Source: Taibaiella koreensis
GTDB lineage: Bacteria > Bacteroidota > Bacteroidia > Chitinophagales > Chitinophagaceae
NCBI RefSeq assembly: GCF_003545715.1
Contig: NZ_QVNU01000002.1
Location: forward strand, 124,001 to 188,000
Length of the DNA stretch: 64,000 nt
Direction: 5' to 3'
The notes under the pieces: model-generated
Seen by the model: the letters and a program-made list of their open reading frames with translations, nothing else
What the model was told of the DNA's origin: nothing
Databases searched by the model: none
Made by a program: the position numbers and the translations under genes
Shown: piece by piece, positions 53,370 through 62,768 of the stretch
How the letters are laid out: each line of letters begins with the position of its first letter
Numbering within the stretch: the stretch's first letter is position 1

Positions 53370-53931
53370 TTTTTCAGAAAAACAAATCATTGCAGCTCGT
53401 TCATCCCAGGAGGAATAAAAATGCCATTTTAATTTTTCAGCAGGTCATCAGGGGAAACACATGCTTGCCGCTGAATAACGGCATTGGAATTACGTCTGAA
53501 ATTATTTTGTCTTGCCACAACGGCACAAAGACACTGAATGATGCCGCCGCACCGGGAGAAAACATAATCATCTCCATTTGCATCGCTGCGAGAACTAAAA
53601 GAATTTGAGTATCTGGATACAATGTCATTTAGTTAAGAAACAAGGTATCTATAGCATTTTAAAATTTCGTCCCGTGAATGCAATCTCTTGAGCAAAGGGA
53701 ATAACCTTTTTTAACCTATACACATATCCTTTTCAACAGAAAGAGATCCTTCATTCGCAAGCTGCGCAAGCGATTCAGGATGACAATAGCGAGTTAACGG
53801 TTACGTTAGCCCAAACCATAAACATAACATTGGCATCCTATTTCCTATATCCAGATAGTCACTTAAAAGAAAATGGCCAACAGCAACATACACCAGGTAC
53901 ACCGCTACCGGAGATAGCTAAGGTCAACAGG
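53370..53931. other. 562-bp intergenic region without a gene
   Basis: No frame has coding character. It contains the inverted pair TATCTGGATA (53610-53619) and TATCCAGATA (53848-53857). The right end includes TTTCCTATAT followed by GATAGTC, which resembles the terminal arm of the MITE-like element at 17640-17771, so a decayed relative is possible. The stretch around 53752-53790, ending AGGATGACAATAG, looks like a dispersed intergenic repeat but I cannot count copies. Confidence 0.4.
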
Positions 53932-54540
53932 TTACAGCTTATCGATACGGATATGCGCCATACCCGCGGCCATAGCGGCCTGTATACCCGGATCGCCGTC
54001 TTCGAATACCATACAGTGCTCCGGCGCAACATGGAGCTCGGCCGCCGCTTTAAGAAAGGGATCGGGAAATGGCTTTCCCCTGGGCGTTTCGCCGGCACAT
54101 ACAATTGTGTCGACCAGCCCGGCAATGCCTAGTATGCTTAATGTTCTTTCCACTGTTACGCGTCTTCCACCCGACACGACACCGATCTTTACCCGTCCGG
54201 CATGTTGTTTCAGATGATCGACCACATAAGGTATAGGGCGGGTATGGGTGATATATTCGTCAAAGAAGATACGCCCCTTCCGGGAACCGAAAGCTTCAGG
54301 ATCGAGAGCAACCTCGTAGCGCCTGCCAATCTCGTTGACTACCGCCACAGTAGGCCATCCGGCAAGCTCGTCGATAAGTGCGGGATCCAGGTTGAAGCCG
54401 TATTCCGCAGCGGTCTTCACATAGCTATCTTTGTGGGCCTGCATGTTATCGGCCAAGGTGCCGTCACAATCGTATAAAAAGGCTCGGAAGTCGCCGGCCG
54501 TCAGCAGATTTAGCTTATCCAGCTTATTCTTGTCCGTCAT
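53932..54540 (-). CDS. HAD superfamily hydrolase (phosphoglucomutase-like)
   Basis: 202 residues from ATG 54540. Motif I '[12 protein letters not shown]' has the nucleophile and acid Asp. A helical cap follows (about 35-105), then motif II '[10 protein letters not shown]', a Lys in 'RGKPFPDPF' and motif IV '[18 protein letters not shown]'. This is the beta-phosphoglucomutase/GPP type acting on small sugar phosphates or nucleotides; the exact substrate is unclear. It overlaps the 3' end of trhO by 17 bp, so the two are coupled. Confidence 0.88.
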   Translation of the reverse strand: MTDKNKLDKLNLLTAGDFRAFLYDCDGTLADNMQAHKDSYVKTAAEYGFNLDPALIDELAGWPTVAVVNEIGRRYEVALDPEAFGSRKGRIFFDEYITHTRPIPYVVDHLKQHAGRVKIGVVSGGRRVTVERTLSILGIAGLVDTIVCAGETPRGKPFPDPFLKAAAELHVAPEHCMVFEDGDPGIQAAMAAGMAHIRIDKL

Positions 54541-55606
54541 TATCATTTGTTTGTCGCTCCTGCGCCCATTCCTGCCGGTGCTTGCGCAGGGGATGATCCT
54601 TGGATTTATTGAAGATCTTTATGCCATTCTCACGGCCGGCACGAAGCGACCGCTGCTCCTCTTCAGGCAAGCGATACTCGGTTACGCAGTCCTCGCTGCA
54701 ACAACCTTCATACCGGGCGGCACATTCTGTGCATTGAATAAACAGCAGGTGGCAGCCATCATTCTTGCAATTGGTATGCGCATCGCAGGGTTTACCACAT
54801 TGGTGGCAATGTGCGATCACATCATTGGTAATCCGTTCGCCAAGCCGCTCATCGAATACAAAGTTCTTACCGATGAATTTCAGCGGTAATCCCTGTTCTT
54901 TAGCTTTCTGCGCATATTCGATAATACCGCCTTCGACATGGAATACATTCTTAAACCCGTGGTGCAGCATATAGGCGCTGGCCTTCTCGCAGCGGATGCC
55001 GCCGGTACAATACATGACGATGTTCTTATCCTTTTGATCCTTCAGCATATCCAGGGCCATCGGCAGCTGGTCGCGAAAGGTGTCGGACGGCACTTCTATA
55101 GCGCCTTCGAAATGCCCTACCTCATACTCGTAATGGTTGCGCATATCGACGAATACCGTGCCGGGCTTATCGATCATATGATTTACCTCCTCTGCTTTCA
55201 GGTATTGCCCTACCCTGGCAGGGTCAAAAGAAGGATCGTCGATACCGTCGGCCACGATCTGCTTCCGCACTTTCATACGCAGCACCCAGAAGGATTTGCC
55301 ATCGTCGTCTACAGCGATATTGAGGCGAATATTATTCAGCTCGGGAGCGGCGGAGAACAAAGCTGCTTTGAAAGCTTCAAACAGGCTTTGGGGCACGCTG
55401 GCCTGTGCATTGATGCCCTCATGGGCAATGTAAATGCGGCCAAATACCTTTAATGGTTCAAAGCGGCGGTAAAGCTCATCGCGAAATGCCTGCGGATCGG
55501 CAATAGCGAAATACTTGTAGAAGGAAACTGTAATACGCGGCTCGGTTTCGGCCAGCATACGCGCTTTCAGCTCCTCGTTGGAAATACGGTTGTGTAACAC
55601 TGGCAT
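54524..55606 (-). CDS. trhO: tRNA uridine(34) hydroxylase, rhodanese-like
   Basis: 360 residues from ATG 55606 ([10 protein letters not shown]); a frame from 55747 runs into the repeat region upstream. An N-terminal acylphosphatase-like domain (about 25-115, '[17 protein letters not shown]') precedes a rhodanese domain (about 140-240) with Cys in '[18 protein letters not shown]', then a Cys-rich zinc-binding tail ('[14 protein letters not shown]', '[16 protein letters not shown]'). It makes 5-hydroxyuridine at position 34 of some tRNAs. It is first in a two-gene unit with the HAD hydrolase. Confidence 0.93.
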   Translation of the reverse strand: MPVLHNRISNEELKARMLAETEPRITVSFYKYFAIADPQAFRDELYRRFEPLKVFGRIYIAHEGINAQASVPQSLFEAFKAALFSAAPELNNIRLNIAVDDDGKSFWVLRMKVRKQIVADGIDDPSFDPARVGQYLKAEEVNHMIDKPGTVFVDMRNHYEYEVGHFEGAIEVPSDTFRDQLPMALDMLKDQKDKNIVMYCTGGIRCEKASAYMLHHGFKNVFHVEGGIIEYAQKAKEQGLPLKFIGKNFVFDERLGERITNDVIAHCHQCGKPCDAHTNCKNDGCHLLFIQCTECAARYEGCCSEDCVTEYRLPEEEQRSLRAGRENGIKIFNKSKDHPLRKHRQEWAQERQTNDNDGQE

Positions 55607-55696
55607 GGTGTACCTTCCTTTTCTTTTTGAGGTTTTAAAAAAATGCGCTGCAAAGCTACGACAATAAAGGGAAACAGCCCAGGCCACGCGTCTTTT

Positions 55697-55822
55697 TGCA
55701 GGTACGCAGCAATGTCTTTTTGTAGCCTTCTTGCAGGTATGTAGCAATGTCCTTGCCTAGCCTTCTGGTAGATACGTATCAATGCTACGTATCTACCAGA
55801 AGGCGTTGCTGTATACCTACAA
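55697..55822. repeat. Array of 20-bp intergenic repeat units with a large dyad
   Basis: Three direct units (55697-55716, 55732-55751, 55766-55785) follow TGCAGGTA.G.AGCAATGTC at a 34-35 bp period. An inverted fourth unit lies at 55802-55821. Unit 3 and its complement form an 18-bp perfect stem (CCTTCTGGTAGATACGTA, 55761-55778, and 55786-55803). It lies between the trhO start and the end of the TPR gene; no other copies in this window. Confidence 0.8.
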
Positions 55823-55916
55823 GAAGGAGCAACATCACGATTACATAAGCACAACAATGCTACAGCTATACGGAATCGCTACATCCCCGTGGAATCGCTT
55901 TTTTTCAACAATATTG

Positions 55917-56912
55917 TTATTTCTTCAGGCGCTTCAGCCCTTCGACAGCGGCCTCTTGCCCCGGATCGAAAATCAATGCCTGGCGGTAGGCAGCTTGTGC
56001 GCTATCGGGCTGATGCAGTTTTTCCCAGGCAATCCCTTTCTGGCTATATGCAGCAGCATCGCCAGGGCTGGTGATTACAGCAAGGTCAAAATGCCGCAGC
56101 GCCTTTTCGGCCGAATCCTGCCGTAGCAATATCTGCCCGATACGCAGGTAAGCCTCGCTGAAATCGCGGTCTTTGGAAAGGCACAGGCGATAGGCCTCTT
56201 TTGCTTTTTGTACCTCGTGCCGCTGCTCGTAAAGATCGCCGATCTCAAACAGCGGGTCGGCGTAACTGGTATCGAGCATATAAGTATATTGATATTGGGC
56301 AATCGCTTCCGGCAAACCGGAAGCTTTGTACCAATCGGCCAGCTGGTAAGCAGCATCGTAGTTACGCGGCTCAGCCACGAGCACTTCCTTTAGCGTAGCA
56401 ATAGCTGCCGTAGTATCCTTAAGCTCGGCCCTGATGCGGGCCTGCATCATCATAGCCCCGGTATGGCCGGGCGCTGCGGCCAGCACTTTGTTGACCTGTT
56501 CCTGGGCCGCACCGGTATTGTGCGCCGCCAGGTAAGCCCTGCACAGTAGTATACGGGTGTTGACATTTCCCGGCGACTCTTCCAGGTTGCGCAGCAGCGC
56601 TTTTGCAGCTTCCTGCGGCTTGTTCATTTTAAGCAGCAGGTAACCTATCGTAAAATTGTACTTCGGGTTTTTGCTATCCAATTGCTGCGCCGTTTTCACA
56701 TCCTCCAGCGCGAGGCTGTCCTTATCCATATTCGACAAGGCTTCAGCACGCTGAAAATAATAGATGGATTGGCCGGGATAGGCTGCTATGGAATCGCTCA
56801 ATGCCTGTGTAGCAGGCATGTGGTAAGCCGGATGGTCTGCCGGCTTATTGCCCGGGCCACAGGCAGCGAATAGTAAAACCAGGGGGACAAAGTGTATTGC
56901 GTATCGGATCAT
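55917..56912 (-). CDS. TPR lipoprotein
   Basis: 331 residues from ATG 56912; ATG 56918 would add two. A lipobox 'LLFAACGPG' (Cys about 18) anchors it. Seven to eight TPR units follow from residue 50 to the end ('YYFQRAEALSNMDKDSLALEDVKTAQQLD', 'NTRILLCRAYLAAHNTGAAQEQVNKVLA', 'AAAYSQKGIAWEKLHQPDSAQAAYRQAL'). It is a periplasmic or OM scaffold. It is divergent from the small lipoprotein gene at 57002. Function unknown. Confidence 0.88.
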   Translation of the reverse strand: MIRYAIHFVPLVLLFAACGPGNKPADHPAYHMPATQALSDSIAAYPGQSIYYFQRAEALSNMDKDSLALEDVKTAQQLDSKNPKYNFTIGYLLLKMNKPQEAAKALLRNLEESPGNVNTRILLCRAYLAAHNTGAAQEQVNKVLAAAPGHTGAMMMQARIRAELKDTTAAIATLKEVLVAEPRNYDAAYQLADWYKASGLPEAIAQYQYTYMLDTSYADPLFEIGDLYEQRHEVQKAKEAYRLCLSKDRDFSEAYLRIGQILLRQDSAEKALRHFDLAVITSPGDAAAYSQKGIAWEKLHQPDSAQAAYRQALIFDPGQEAAVEGLKRLKK

Positions 56913-57001
56913 GTACAAATGCCGCAGCTGCGGTTAAATAAAGTTTTTTTCCAAAGCAAAAATAAGGGAACTCCGTCTTTATAATAAACGATCTGCGCGC
57001 C

Positions 57002-57601
57002 ATGAAAAAAATCGTCGCATTTATATGCTGCTTCACCGGGGGAAGTCTGTTCTTCTTCGTGCTAAGCCTGGCGGGCTGTCGCCAGCAACAGACAAATATG
57101 ATTTACCAGTCTGTGACCAGCGTGGTCAGGGAAGGCAGGGACAATGAAGAGGGCAATGAAGTGATGCCCGGCGCTACCTCCCGTTACGACCGTTGCTCGG
57201 TATGGCTATACTTCAGCACTACAAAACTACTGGGCACACATTTCCCCTCCTTTACCAATACGGCTGCTGCGCGGGGCCAAACTTTCCGTAACCTGGAAAA
57301 AATAACAGATATCCGCATCATTACCTGCCGCGATTACAACGCGCAATTCCCGGCCGGCAGCGACATCTCTGCGTCGGCAGCTTTTCTTGAAGAAGGGGGT
57401 ATTCTTACCGGCAAAGCAAAAATGCTGGAGCGGATCAATAAAAATTACGAGGTATCTGAAGCCGAACCCGTAAGCCGCTTCTCTTTTCGCCCCGCCAGTG
57501 CCCCCGCGACTACATCGCTGCAACAATTCGCCATCGAACTGCGCACCGAACAAAATGCGGTGCTGAGAGATACCACTATTGCCTTCATCCTGCAACCCTG
57601 A
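57002..57601 (+). CDS. Lipoprotein of unknown function
   Basis: 199 residues. A signal helix with lipobox 'VLSLAGCRQQ' (Cys26) is followed by a soluble domain I do not recognise ('RYDRCSVWLYFSTTKLLGTHF', 'NAQFPAGSDISASAAFLEEGG', 'LQQFAIELRTEQN'). Two Cys in the mature part may pair. It is five bases before the next gene, so it is the first of a two-gene operon with a beta-barrel-like protein and probably acts with it at the outer membrane (inference). Confidence 0.75.
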   Translation: MKKIVAFICCFTGGSLFFFVLSLAGCRQQQTNMIYQSVTSVVREGRDNEEGNEVMPGATSRYDRCSVWLYFSTTKLLGTHFPSFTNTAAARGQTFRNLEKITDIRIITCRDYNAQFPAGSDISASAAFLEEGGILTGKAKMLERINKNYEVSEAEPVSRFSFRPASAPATTSLQQFAIELRTEQNAVLRDTTIAFILQP

Positions 57602-57606
57602 CCTCC

Positions 57607-58392
57607 ATGAAGAATGTTTTACTCATCCTATTTGCTTTATTTATTGCTGACCGGACACAAGCTCAACGACGCTGGGAATTCAACCTGATGCCGGAACTTT
57701 CGGGCTATGCCAACCTGAACCAGTCGGACATAAGCCGGGAAAAAGCCACTCAGGTCATGCGATCGGCCTTCGGTATCGGCGGCGGCATCGGTATCGCTTT
57801 CCGGCTCGACCAACGCAGAAGCTTCTTTTATATGATGCCCTCGCTGGGTTACCGGCTCGACCCCCAACGGCTCGACATCAGCTATGGCGACGGCCGTACC
57901 GACATTCAAAAAGCGAACAATGTATATATCTATCTTAAGCCGGTCTTCGGCATCTCCATTCCTGCGGGCAACAGCAATGGCATCGATGTAGGTCTGGGCT
58001 TCAGTCTCAACTATTCCATGAAAAGCGTTGCTACTCCTTACAACCTCCAATACCTGGAGTACACAGATCCTTCGACCGGCGAGGTCCTGCGGCGGCCTGC
58101 CGCTGGCTATTATGCCAGCTGGGGCGATCACCGGGACAACAGCGTTTTCTTCGTTCCCTCTATCGTACAGCTGGTTTTCCAAACCGCCTATATCGACCGC
58201 AGCCTGCTTCCCAGTCATAAGCCGTTGCGCATCGGTCTGGAGTTTGCCACCCGTCTTGGCAGTAAGCAATACAATTGCGCAGGCAACGAGGCCCGTGTTG
58301 CGCTCATTGATGAGCAGCGCAGGGTTACCGCTTCCGAATCGTACTGGGACCGTTATACTTCCCTGGCGCTTAGCCTGGGCATCGGTCTATGA
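57607..58392 (+). CDS. Secreted beta-strand-rich protein, probable OM barrel
   Basis: 261 residues with a signal peptide (MKNVLLILFALFIADRTQAQ). The mature part alternates amphipathic strands and turns ('WEFNLMPELSGYANLN', 'AFGIGGGIGIAFRLD', 'NNVYIYLKPVFGISIPAG', 'SLALSLGIGL'), as in small Bacteroidota outer-membrane barrels. It ends in Leu rather than Phe. No family name recognised. It is second gene of the pair with the lipoprotein at 57002. The gap 58393-58569 holds nothing I can identify. Confidence 0.75.
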   Translation: MKNVLLILFALFIADRTQAQRRWEFNLMPELSGYANLNQSDISREKATQVMRSAFGIGGGIGIAFRLDQRRSFFYMMPSLGYRLDPQRLDISYGDGRTDIQKANNVYIYLKPVFGISIPAGNSNGIDVGLGFSLNYSMKSVATPYNLQYLEYTDPSTGEVLRRPAAGYYASWGDHRDNSVFFVPSIVQLVFQTAYIDRSLLPSHKPLRIGLEFATRLGSKQYNCAGNEARVALIDEQRRVTASESYWDRYTSLALSLGIGL

Positions 58393-58569
58393 CATATGAA
58401 AAATATGAATGCAGATGCGGGATGAACTTATCTGCTGCGAATAACGTATTACTAAGAACGAAGCGGGCGCATGCACTAAAACCGGAAACGCGGAGTGTGG
58501 AATTTAGGCTTTCATTGTGCATCGTTTCCCCTTCTTAATTAATACCTTAGCACGATAAATCGATAAAGA

Positions 58570-59547
58570 ATGGAAAGGGTAAAAAATGTCCTGCAGCGGT
58601 TGCAGGAAGTATATCAGGGCAGGCATCAAAAGTCGGCTATTGATGTGGACCTGATGCTCGACTATACAAGAGTAATGTATGCCGACCTGCTGGAATGGCG
58701 CAAAACCTTTGGCGAAGCGCCGCCTACAGATGAAAAAGCAACGCCCAACGAGACTGTTACAGCGCAGTCAAAAGCACCGGAAGACAAGCCTGCGGCACAA
58801 CAACAGGAGGCCAAGGCGCCAACAGTTGAACCCGAGGCAAAAGCAGAAGAGGCACCCGCCATAGCTGCTACAATTGAAGACCAACCGGTTGCCTCCGCTC
58901 AAGCCACGATAACACCCGAAGACGAGGAGCTGCCAAAAGACGAAGAGCCGCCGAAAGGCGAAGAGCAACCGAAAGACAAAGCCTATCAGCCTGTTGTTCA
59001 CGATGAGCCCGCGCCCAAACCGGCACCGGAACCAGAGGCGGAGCCTGTGGTCAGAAAGGAACCCGAAAAGGAATATCTGAATGCCCTGCAAAAAGATGCT
59101 TCCGGCATCAGTTTCGAACCACCATCGGCGCCGGATGTGCGGAACGAGATCAAAGAAGAGTTACTGGTAGCAGAACCTACCGTAAACGTACAAGTAGAAG
59201 AAATACCGGCGCCACCACCCGCAGCAATTCCCCTGCCCGACGCGCCGCCTCAGAAAGATACCCGGTCAACCGTGCCTCAGGCCAGTCTGTTCCATGCGGA
59301 AAAAGCGCCCAGGGATATCCGTAGTGTGATCGGCATTAATGACAAGTATTTATTCCTGAATGAGCTGTTCGGCAACCATAAAAGCAATTATGAAGAGACG
59401 CTCGACCAGCTAAACCAATTCGCTACCGGGCAGCAAGCCGAAGACTGGATCAGGACCAAGGTAGCACCGGCCCACAAATGGGATAAGGAAGATGCCACTG
59501 TAGATAGTTTTTACACCTTAGTACGGAGACACTTTTCAGAAAGGTAA
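58570..59547 (+). CDS. Pro/Glu/Lys-rich protein with conserved C-terminus
   Basis: 325 residues, cytosolic by sequence. The first 60 residues are helical ('MERVKNVLQRLQEVYQGR', 'LDYTRVMYADLLEWR'). The middle (about 60-240) is disordered, made of Pro, Ala, Glu and Lys with short repeats such as 'KDEEPPKGEEQPKDK'. The last 80 residues fold and look conserved ('RDIRSVIGINDKYLFLNELFGNHKSNYEETLDQLNQF', 'WIRTKVAPAHKWDKED'). The architecture suits a linker between two binding domains. Its 3' end overlaps that of waaA by 37 bp on the opposite strand. Confidence 0.8.
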   Translation: MERVKNVLQRLQEVYQGRHQKSAIDVDLMLDYTRVMYADLLEWRKTFGEAPPTDEKATPNETVTAQSKAPEDKPAAQQQEAKAPTVEPEAKAEEAPAIAATIEDQPVASAQATITPEDEELPKDEEPPKGEEQPKDKAYQPVVHDEPAPKPAPEPEAEPVVRKEPEKEYLNALQKDASGISFEPPSAPDVRNEIKEELLVAEPTVNVQVEEIPAPPPAAIPLPDAPPQKDTRSTVPQASLFHAEKAPRDIRSVIGINDKYLFLNELFGNHKSNYEETLDQLNQFATGQQAEDWIRTKVAPAHKWDKEDATVDSFYTLVRRHFSER

Positions 59548-60725
59548 TTCATTACTTTTCGGGTTGCTCCCAACTGACCGTGCACGTATTCTACCGCCCT
59601 GCTACCCATTTGTAGCAGGGCTTTTTCGTCGCCCAGCACCTGTTGCAGCGCTTTAGCGCTATCCAGGCTTCGCGCGGCGCCTGCAGCGATCAGTTCCGTC
59701 GCTTCACGATAGCGTTCATAGGTTGGGCCCCAAAATAGCGGCTTGCCAAACACTGCCGGCTCTATGGCATTGTGAATACCGCTGCGGGTAAACCCACCGC
59801 CGACCCACACCGCATAGGCATACCGGTAGAGATAAGCTAGCTGTCCAACCGTGTGTACGATAGCAACGCGACTTTGCGCCAGCAGCTCCGGGGCATCGGT
59901 CCACAGGCAATGTTTACCCGGGAAAAGTTCTTTTATCTTTTGAATATCGCCTTCACTTGTATTGTGCGGCGCGATTAATAATTTGTATACAGGCGGCAGG
60001 CCATCCAATGCCTGCGCCAGCAATGCGGCATCCTCGTGCCAGGCGCTTCCGGCAACGATAAGCCGGCTATCCCTGCCGAAAGCTTCTACCGCCGGGAAAT
60101 GCTTGTTTTGTTCCAGTACCCTGGCAGCCCTGTCAAAGCGGGTATCGCCTGCGATCTGCACGTTTCGTACCTGCAGCCGTTCCAGCAAAGCTACGGACGC
60201 CTCATCCTGCACAAAAAGCTGTTGGTAAAACAGCAGCATTTTCCGGTACAAACCGCCATACCATTTGAAGAAAGGTTGCCGTGGCTGGAAAATGGCGGAG
60301 AACAGGATGGTGGGAATGCCCATCCTGTGCAGCGTAGCAAGATAGTGGTACCAGAACTCATATTTCACAAACAGGGCGCAATGCGGCTGCACCAGGTTGA
60401 GGAAGCGTTTGGCATGGCGCCTGCTATCAAGGGGCAGGTAAAAGATATGATCGGCGCTTTCATCATTTTTCCTCACCTCATAACCTGAGGGAGAAAAGAA
60501 AGTAAGCACCAGGCTAAAAGACGGATATTGCCGGCGGAGTGCTTCCATTACGGGCCGCCCCTGTTCAAATTCGCCCAGGGATGCACAATGGATCCATATC
60601 CTGGGCCGGGGATCAGTAGCCAGCTGATCCCGCATCTTATTGAAAAGCTGCTTCCTTCCGGAGATAAACAACCGCGCTTTGGCATGAAAAGGTGCGGCGA
60701 TGCGCAGCGCAAGGCCGTAAAGCAA
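59511..60725 (-). CDS. waaA: 3-deoxy-D-manno-octulosonic acid (Kdo) transferase
   Basis: 404 residues. GT-B glycosyltransferase that adds Kdo to lipid A precursor at the inner membrane. An N-terminal membrane helix is followed by 'RIWIHCASLGEFEQGRPVMEALRRQYP', 'KRFLNLVQPHCALFVKYEFWYHYL' and 'DTRFDRAARVLE', with the nucleotide-binding C-terminal half ('WVGGGFTRSGIHNAIEPAVFGKPLFWGPTYERYREATEL'). It indicates LPS with a Kdo core. Length is normal. It overlaps the 3' end of the Pro/Glu-rich gene. Confidence 0.95.
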   Translation of the reverse strand: MLYGLALRIAAPFHAKARLFISGRKQLFNKMRDQLATDPRPRIWIHCASLGEFEQGRPVMEALRRQYPSFSLVLTFFSPSGYEVRKNDESADHIFYLPLDSRRHAKRFLNLVQPHCALFVKYEFWYHYLATLHRMGIPTILFSAIFQPRQPFFKWYGGLYRKMLLFYQQLFVQDEASVALLERLQVRNVQIAGDTRFDRAARVLEQNKHFPAVEAFGRDSRLIVAGSAWHEDAALLAQALDGLPPVYKLLIAPHNTSEGDIQKIKELFPGKHCLWTDAPELLAQSRVAIVHTVGQLAYLYRYAYAVWVGGGFTRSGIHNAIEPAVFGKPLFWGPTYERYREATELIAAGAARSLDSAKALQQVLGDEKALLQMGSRAVEYVHGQLGATRKVMNYLSEKCLRTKV

Positions 60726-60775
60726 TAAGCCGGTATTGTAAAGCAGCAGGTTGATGATGTTCTTGTATTTTTATT

Positions 60776-61546
60776 TCAGTAACGGGTCTCTACCACCAGG
60801 CCATCGTAGGCCATATGTATGCCTTCGGGCAGCTCTTGTTCCAGCTCTTCATGTAATCCCAGCTGGTGGCTCGCATGCGTCAGGAAAGTTTGTTCGGCGC
60901 CAATCTCTTTTGCCAACGCCACCGCCTCCGAAAAGCTGAAATGGGAAATGTGCGGTTCGTGTCGCAGGGCATTCAGCACCAGCGTACGGCTGCCTTTGAT
61001 CTTCTCCAGTTCTTCCGGCGCGATATAATTGGCATCGGTAATATAAGTAAAGTCGCCGATACGGTAACCGTAGATCGGTAGCTTATAATGCATCACTTTA
61101 ATGGGTACAAAGGGGATATCACCGATCTTGAACGGTTGTCCGTCCAGCGGAATAATATTGAGCACCGGGATACCCGGATAAGGTGTATCGCTAAATGCAT
61201 AGCGGAATTCCCGTCTTAGTACTTCTTCGGTAAAAGCATCGGCGTACAGATCAATCGCACTGTTTTGCCAGTAATTATAAGCCCGCACATCGTCCAGCCC
61301 GGCCACATGATCTTTGTGCCCGTGGGTATACACTACACTATTCAGTGTGGGCACCTGGGCACGAAGCATCTGGTAACGGAAATCGGGACCTGTATCTATC
61401 ACAACGCTGGTGGTTTCGCTTTGTACCCAGATGGCAGTGCGTAACCGTTTATCCCTGCTGTCGGTCGAAGTACATACCCGGCAGCTGCAACCGATAAAAG
61501 GAACGCCCTGCGAAGTACCGGTGCCCAGGAAAGTAATTGTCGCCAC
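60776..61546 (-). CDS. MBL-fold metallo-hydrolase
   Basis: 256 residues of the metallo-beta-lactamase fold, with 'FLGTGTSQGVPFIGCSCRVC' at the start and the metal motif 'THGHKDHVAGLDD' (about 75-87, HxHxDH). Later 'YITDANYI' and 'FLTHASHQLGLHEEL' give the remaining ligands. It belongs to the PhnP/RNase Z-like branch of MBL phosphodiesterases; the substrate is unknown. The short Cys pair near residue 21 is typical of PhnP-like proteins. It follows the 102-aa gene by three bases in one operon. Confidence 0.9.
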   Translation of the reverse strand: MATITFLGTGTSQGVPFIGCSCRVCTSTDSRDKRLRTAIWVQSETTSVVIDTGPDFRYQMLRAQVPTLNSVVYTHGHKDHVAGLDDVRAYNYWQNSAIDLYADAFTEEVLRREFRYAFSDTPYPGIPVLNIIPLDGQPFKIGDIPFVPIKVMHYKLPIYGYRIGDFTYITDANYIAPEELEKIKGSRTLVLNALRHEPHISHFSFSEAVALAKEIGAEQTFLTHASHQLGLHEELEQELPEGIHMAYDGLVVETRY

Positions 61547-61549
61547 GTG

Positions 61550-61858
61550 CTATAGGTCCATTTGGGTTTGAACGGATTGATTGCCTTCGCCTCCCGGGTT
61601 TTCCAGAAGCTGCTTATACCACTTCAGCATATCGCCACTCAGCTCCTCCTCTTTCACAGATAAGGTGGGCAATATTTCCAGCAAAGCATTGATGCGGCCT
61701 TCTACGTTGAGGAAACGGTTGATCACAGCAATGCGTTTATCTTCCAGAACACAGAAACCGGAATTGAAGTTCCCTTTTTCATAGCGAACCCTGTAACGTG
61801 CCTCTTCAAAGAGCTGTTCCAGTTTTTTTAGCGTGTTTGGTGTATATTTGAAGCTCAT
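61550..61858 (-). CDS. Small conserved Bacteroidota protein
   Basis: 102 residues from ATG 61858 (MSFKYTPNTLKKLEQLFEEA); a frame from 62125 overlaps the beta-barrel gene and its control region. No signal peptide. 'RYRVRYEKGNFNSGFCVLEDKRIAVINRFLNVEGRINALLEIL' is a small alpha/beta domain that I know from other Bacteroidota as a conserved hypothetical next to MBL-fold genes. It is first in the operon with the metallo-hydrolase, which may be its partner (inference). Confidence 0.85.
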   Translation of the reverse strand: MSFKYTPNTLKKLEQLFEEARYRVRYEKGNFNSGFCVLEDKRIAVINRFLNVEGRINALLEILPTLSVKEEELSGDMLKWYKQLLENPGGEGNQSVQTQMDL

Positions 61859-61888
61859 TTTAACGTTATCAATTGGATATTCTGCGGG

Positions 61889-61896
61889 CAAAGGTA
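61889..61896 (-). promoter_or_regulatory. -7 promoter element of the small gene/MBL operon
   Basis: Minus-strand TACCTTTG, an exact TAnnTTTG, 30 bp before ATG 61858. Confidence 0.55.
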
Positions 61897-61994
61897 CCGG
61901 GTTACACAGACATTCCGATTTAGAAAATTCTCTCAGCTGTAAAACTATGATGTTGTGCTCCTCAAAGCGCGGTCGGATCGTGCTTGGCCGGTCA

Positions 61995-62675
61995 ATGCCG
62001 GCTAAAGTTAAGCAAATCGTCCCAATCCTTATAGGACTGTTGTCTGTATGGTCGTTAAAAGCGGACGCACAGGAGTACAACGACGAATTCCATGTGCTTA
62101 CCGGCGGGCTGGTGGGCGGAATCAACTTTTCGCAGGTCGACGGCGATGGCTACAAAGGCTACGATAAGATGGGCTATGGCGGCGGTGGCGTGCTGTTTCT
62201 GCCTTTCGGCGACATGGAAATGCCGATCAAAGATGCGACCATTGCCCTGAGCATGGAAGTGTTGTTTACCCAAAAAGGCTCAAAGGGCCGCGGCGATCTC
62301 GGCGGCCTGGTAAGCCAGGACATGAAGCTGCAGTATGGCGAAGTGCCCATCCAGATCAACCTTTACCGTGGCACCCGCAAAAGTGGCTTTGGCGCCGGGT
62401 TTTCGATCGGCTACCTGGCTTCCAGCGAGGAAACGATCGACTACGGCAATGGCACGCCGGTGCTGAAAAATGGGTATCCGTTCAAAAAATTCGACCTTAA
62501 TTTTGTACTTACCGGCAACCTGCATCTCTGGAACGGCTTTTTCCTCAGTCCCCGCTTCCAGTACTCTATGTTGTCGATCAGGGACAATAACAGCCGTTTC
62601 GGCGGGCGTGACCAGCAGTTCAACAACGTCGTTTCCCTACGGCTGATGTACCTGTTCCGGAGAACAATGCGGTAG
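61995..62675 (+). CDS. Outer-membrane beta-barrel protein (PorT-like)
   Basis: 226 residues from ATG 61995 (MPAKVKQIVPILIGLLSVW, cleavage near KADAQ). ATG 61947 or 61833 give longer forms without a better signal. Eight amphipathic strands follow: 'HVLTGGLVGGINFSQVDGDGY', 'ATIALSMEVLFTQKGS', 'GFGAGFSIGYLAS', 'FNNVVSLRLMYLFRRTMR', with the C-terminal strand close to the end. This is the PorT/outer membrane protein beta-barrel type of Bacteroidota; whether it is the type IX component PorT itself cannot be decided. It is divergent from the small gene at 61858. Confidence 0.78.
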   Translation: MPAKVKQIVPILIGLLSVWSLKADAQEYNDEFHVLTGGLVGGINFSQVDGDGYKGYDKMGYGGGGVLFLPFGDMEMPIKDATIALSMEVLFTQKGSKGRGDLGGLVSQDMKLQYGEVPIQINLYRGTRKSGFGAGFSIGYLASSEETIDYGNGTPVLKNGYPFKKFDLNFVLTGNLHLWNGFFLSPRFQYSMLSIRDNNSRFGGRDQQFNNVVSLRLMYLFRRTMR

Positions 62676-62768
62676 GTACCGTTTGTTAAGCGTTTGCTGT
62701 TTTCCATTTCTTTAAGAATACAGGGATTTAATTTTAGGTATTCGTAACGCCTAAAACAAACCAAACTA

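Noticed and set aside
53390-53628. Short frames in the gap between the sdpRI operon and the HAD gene
   Set aside because: No signal peptide, no family resemblance, opposing frames of equal length: noise.
55697-55822. CRISPR array
   Set aside because: Units are diverged, one is inverted, spacers are only about 15 bp and no cas gene is present.
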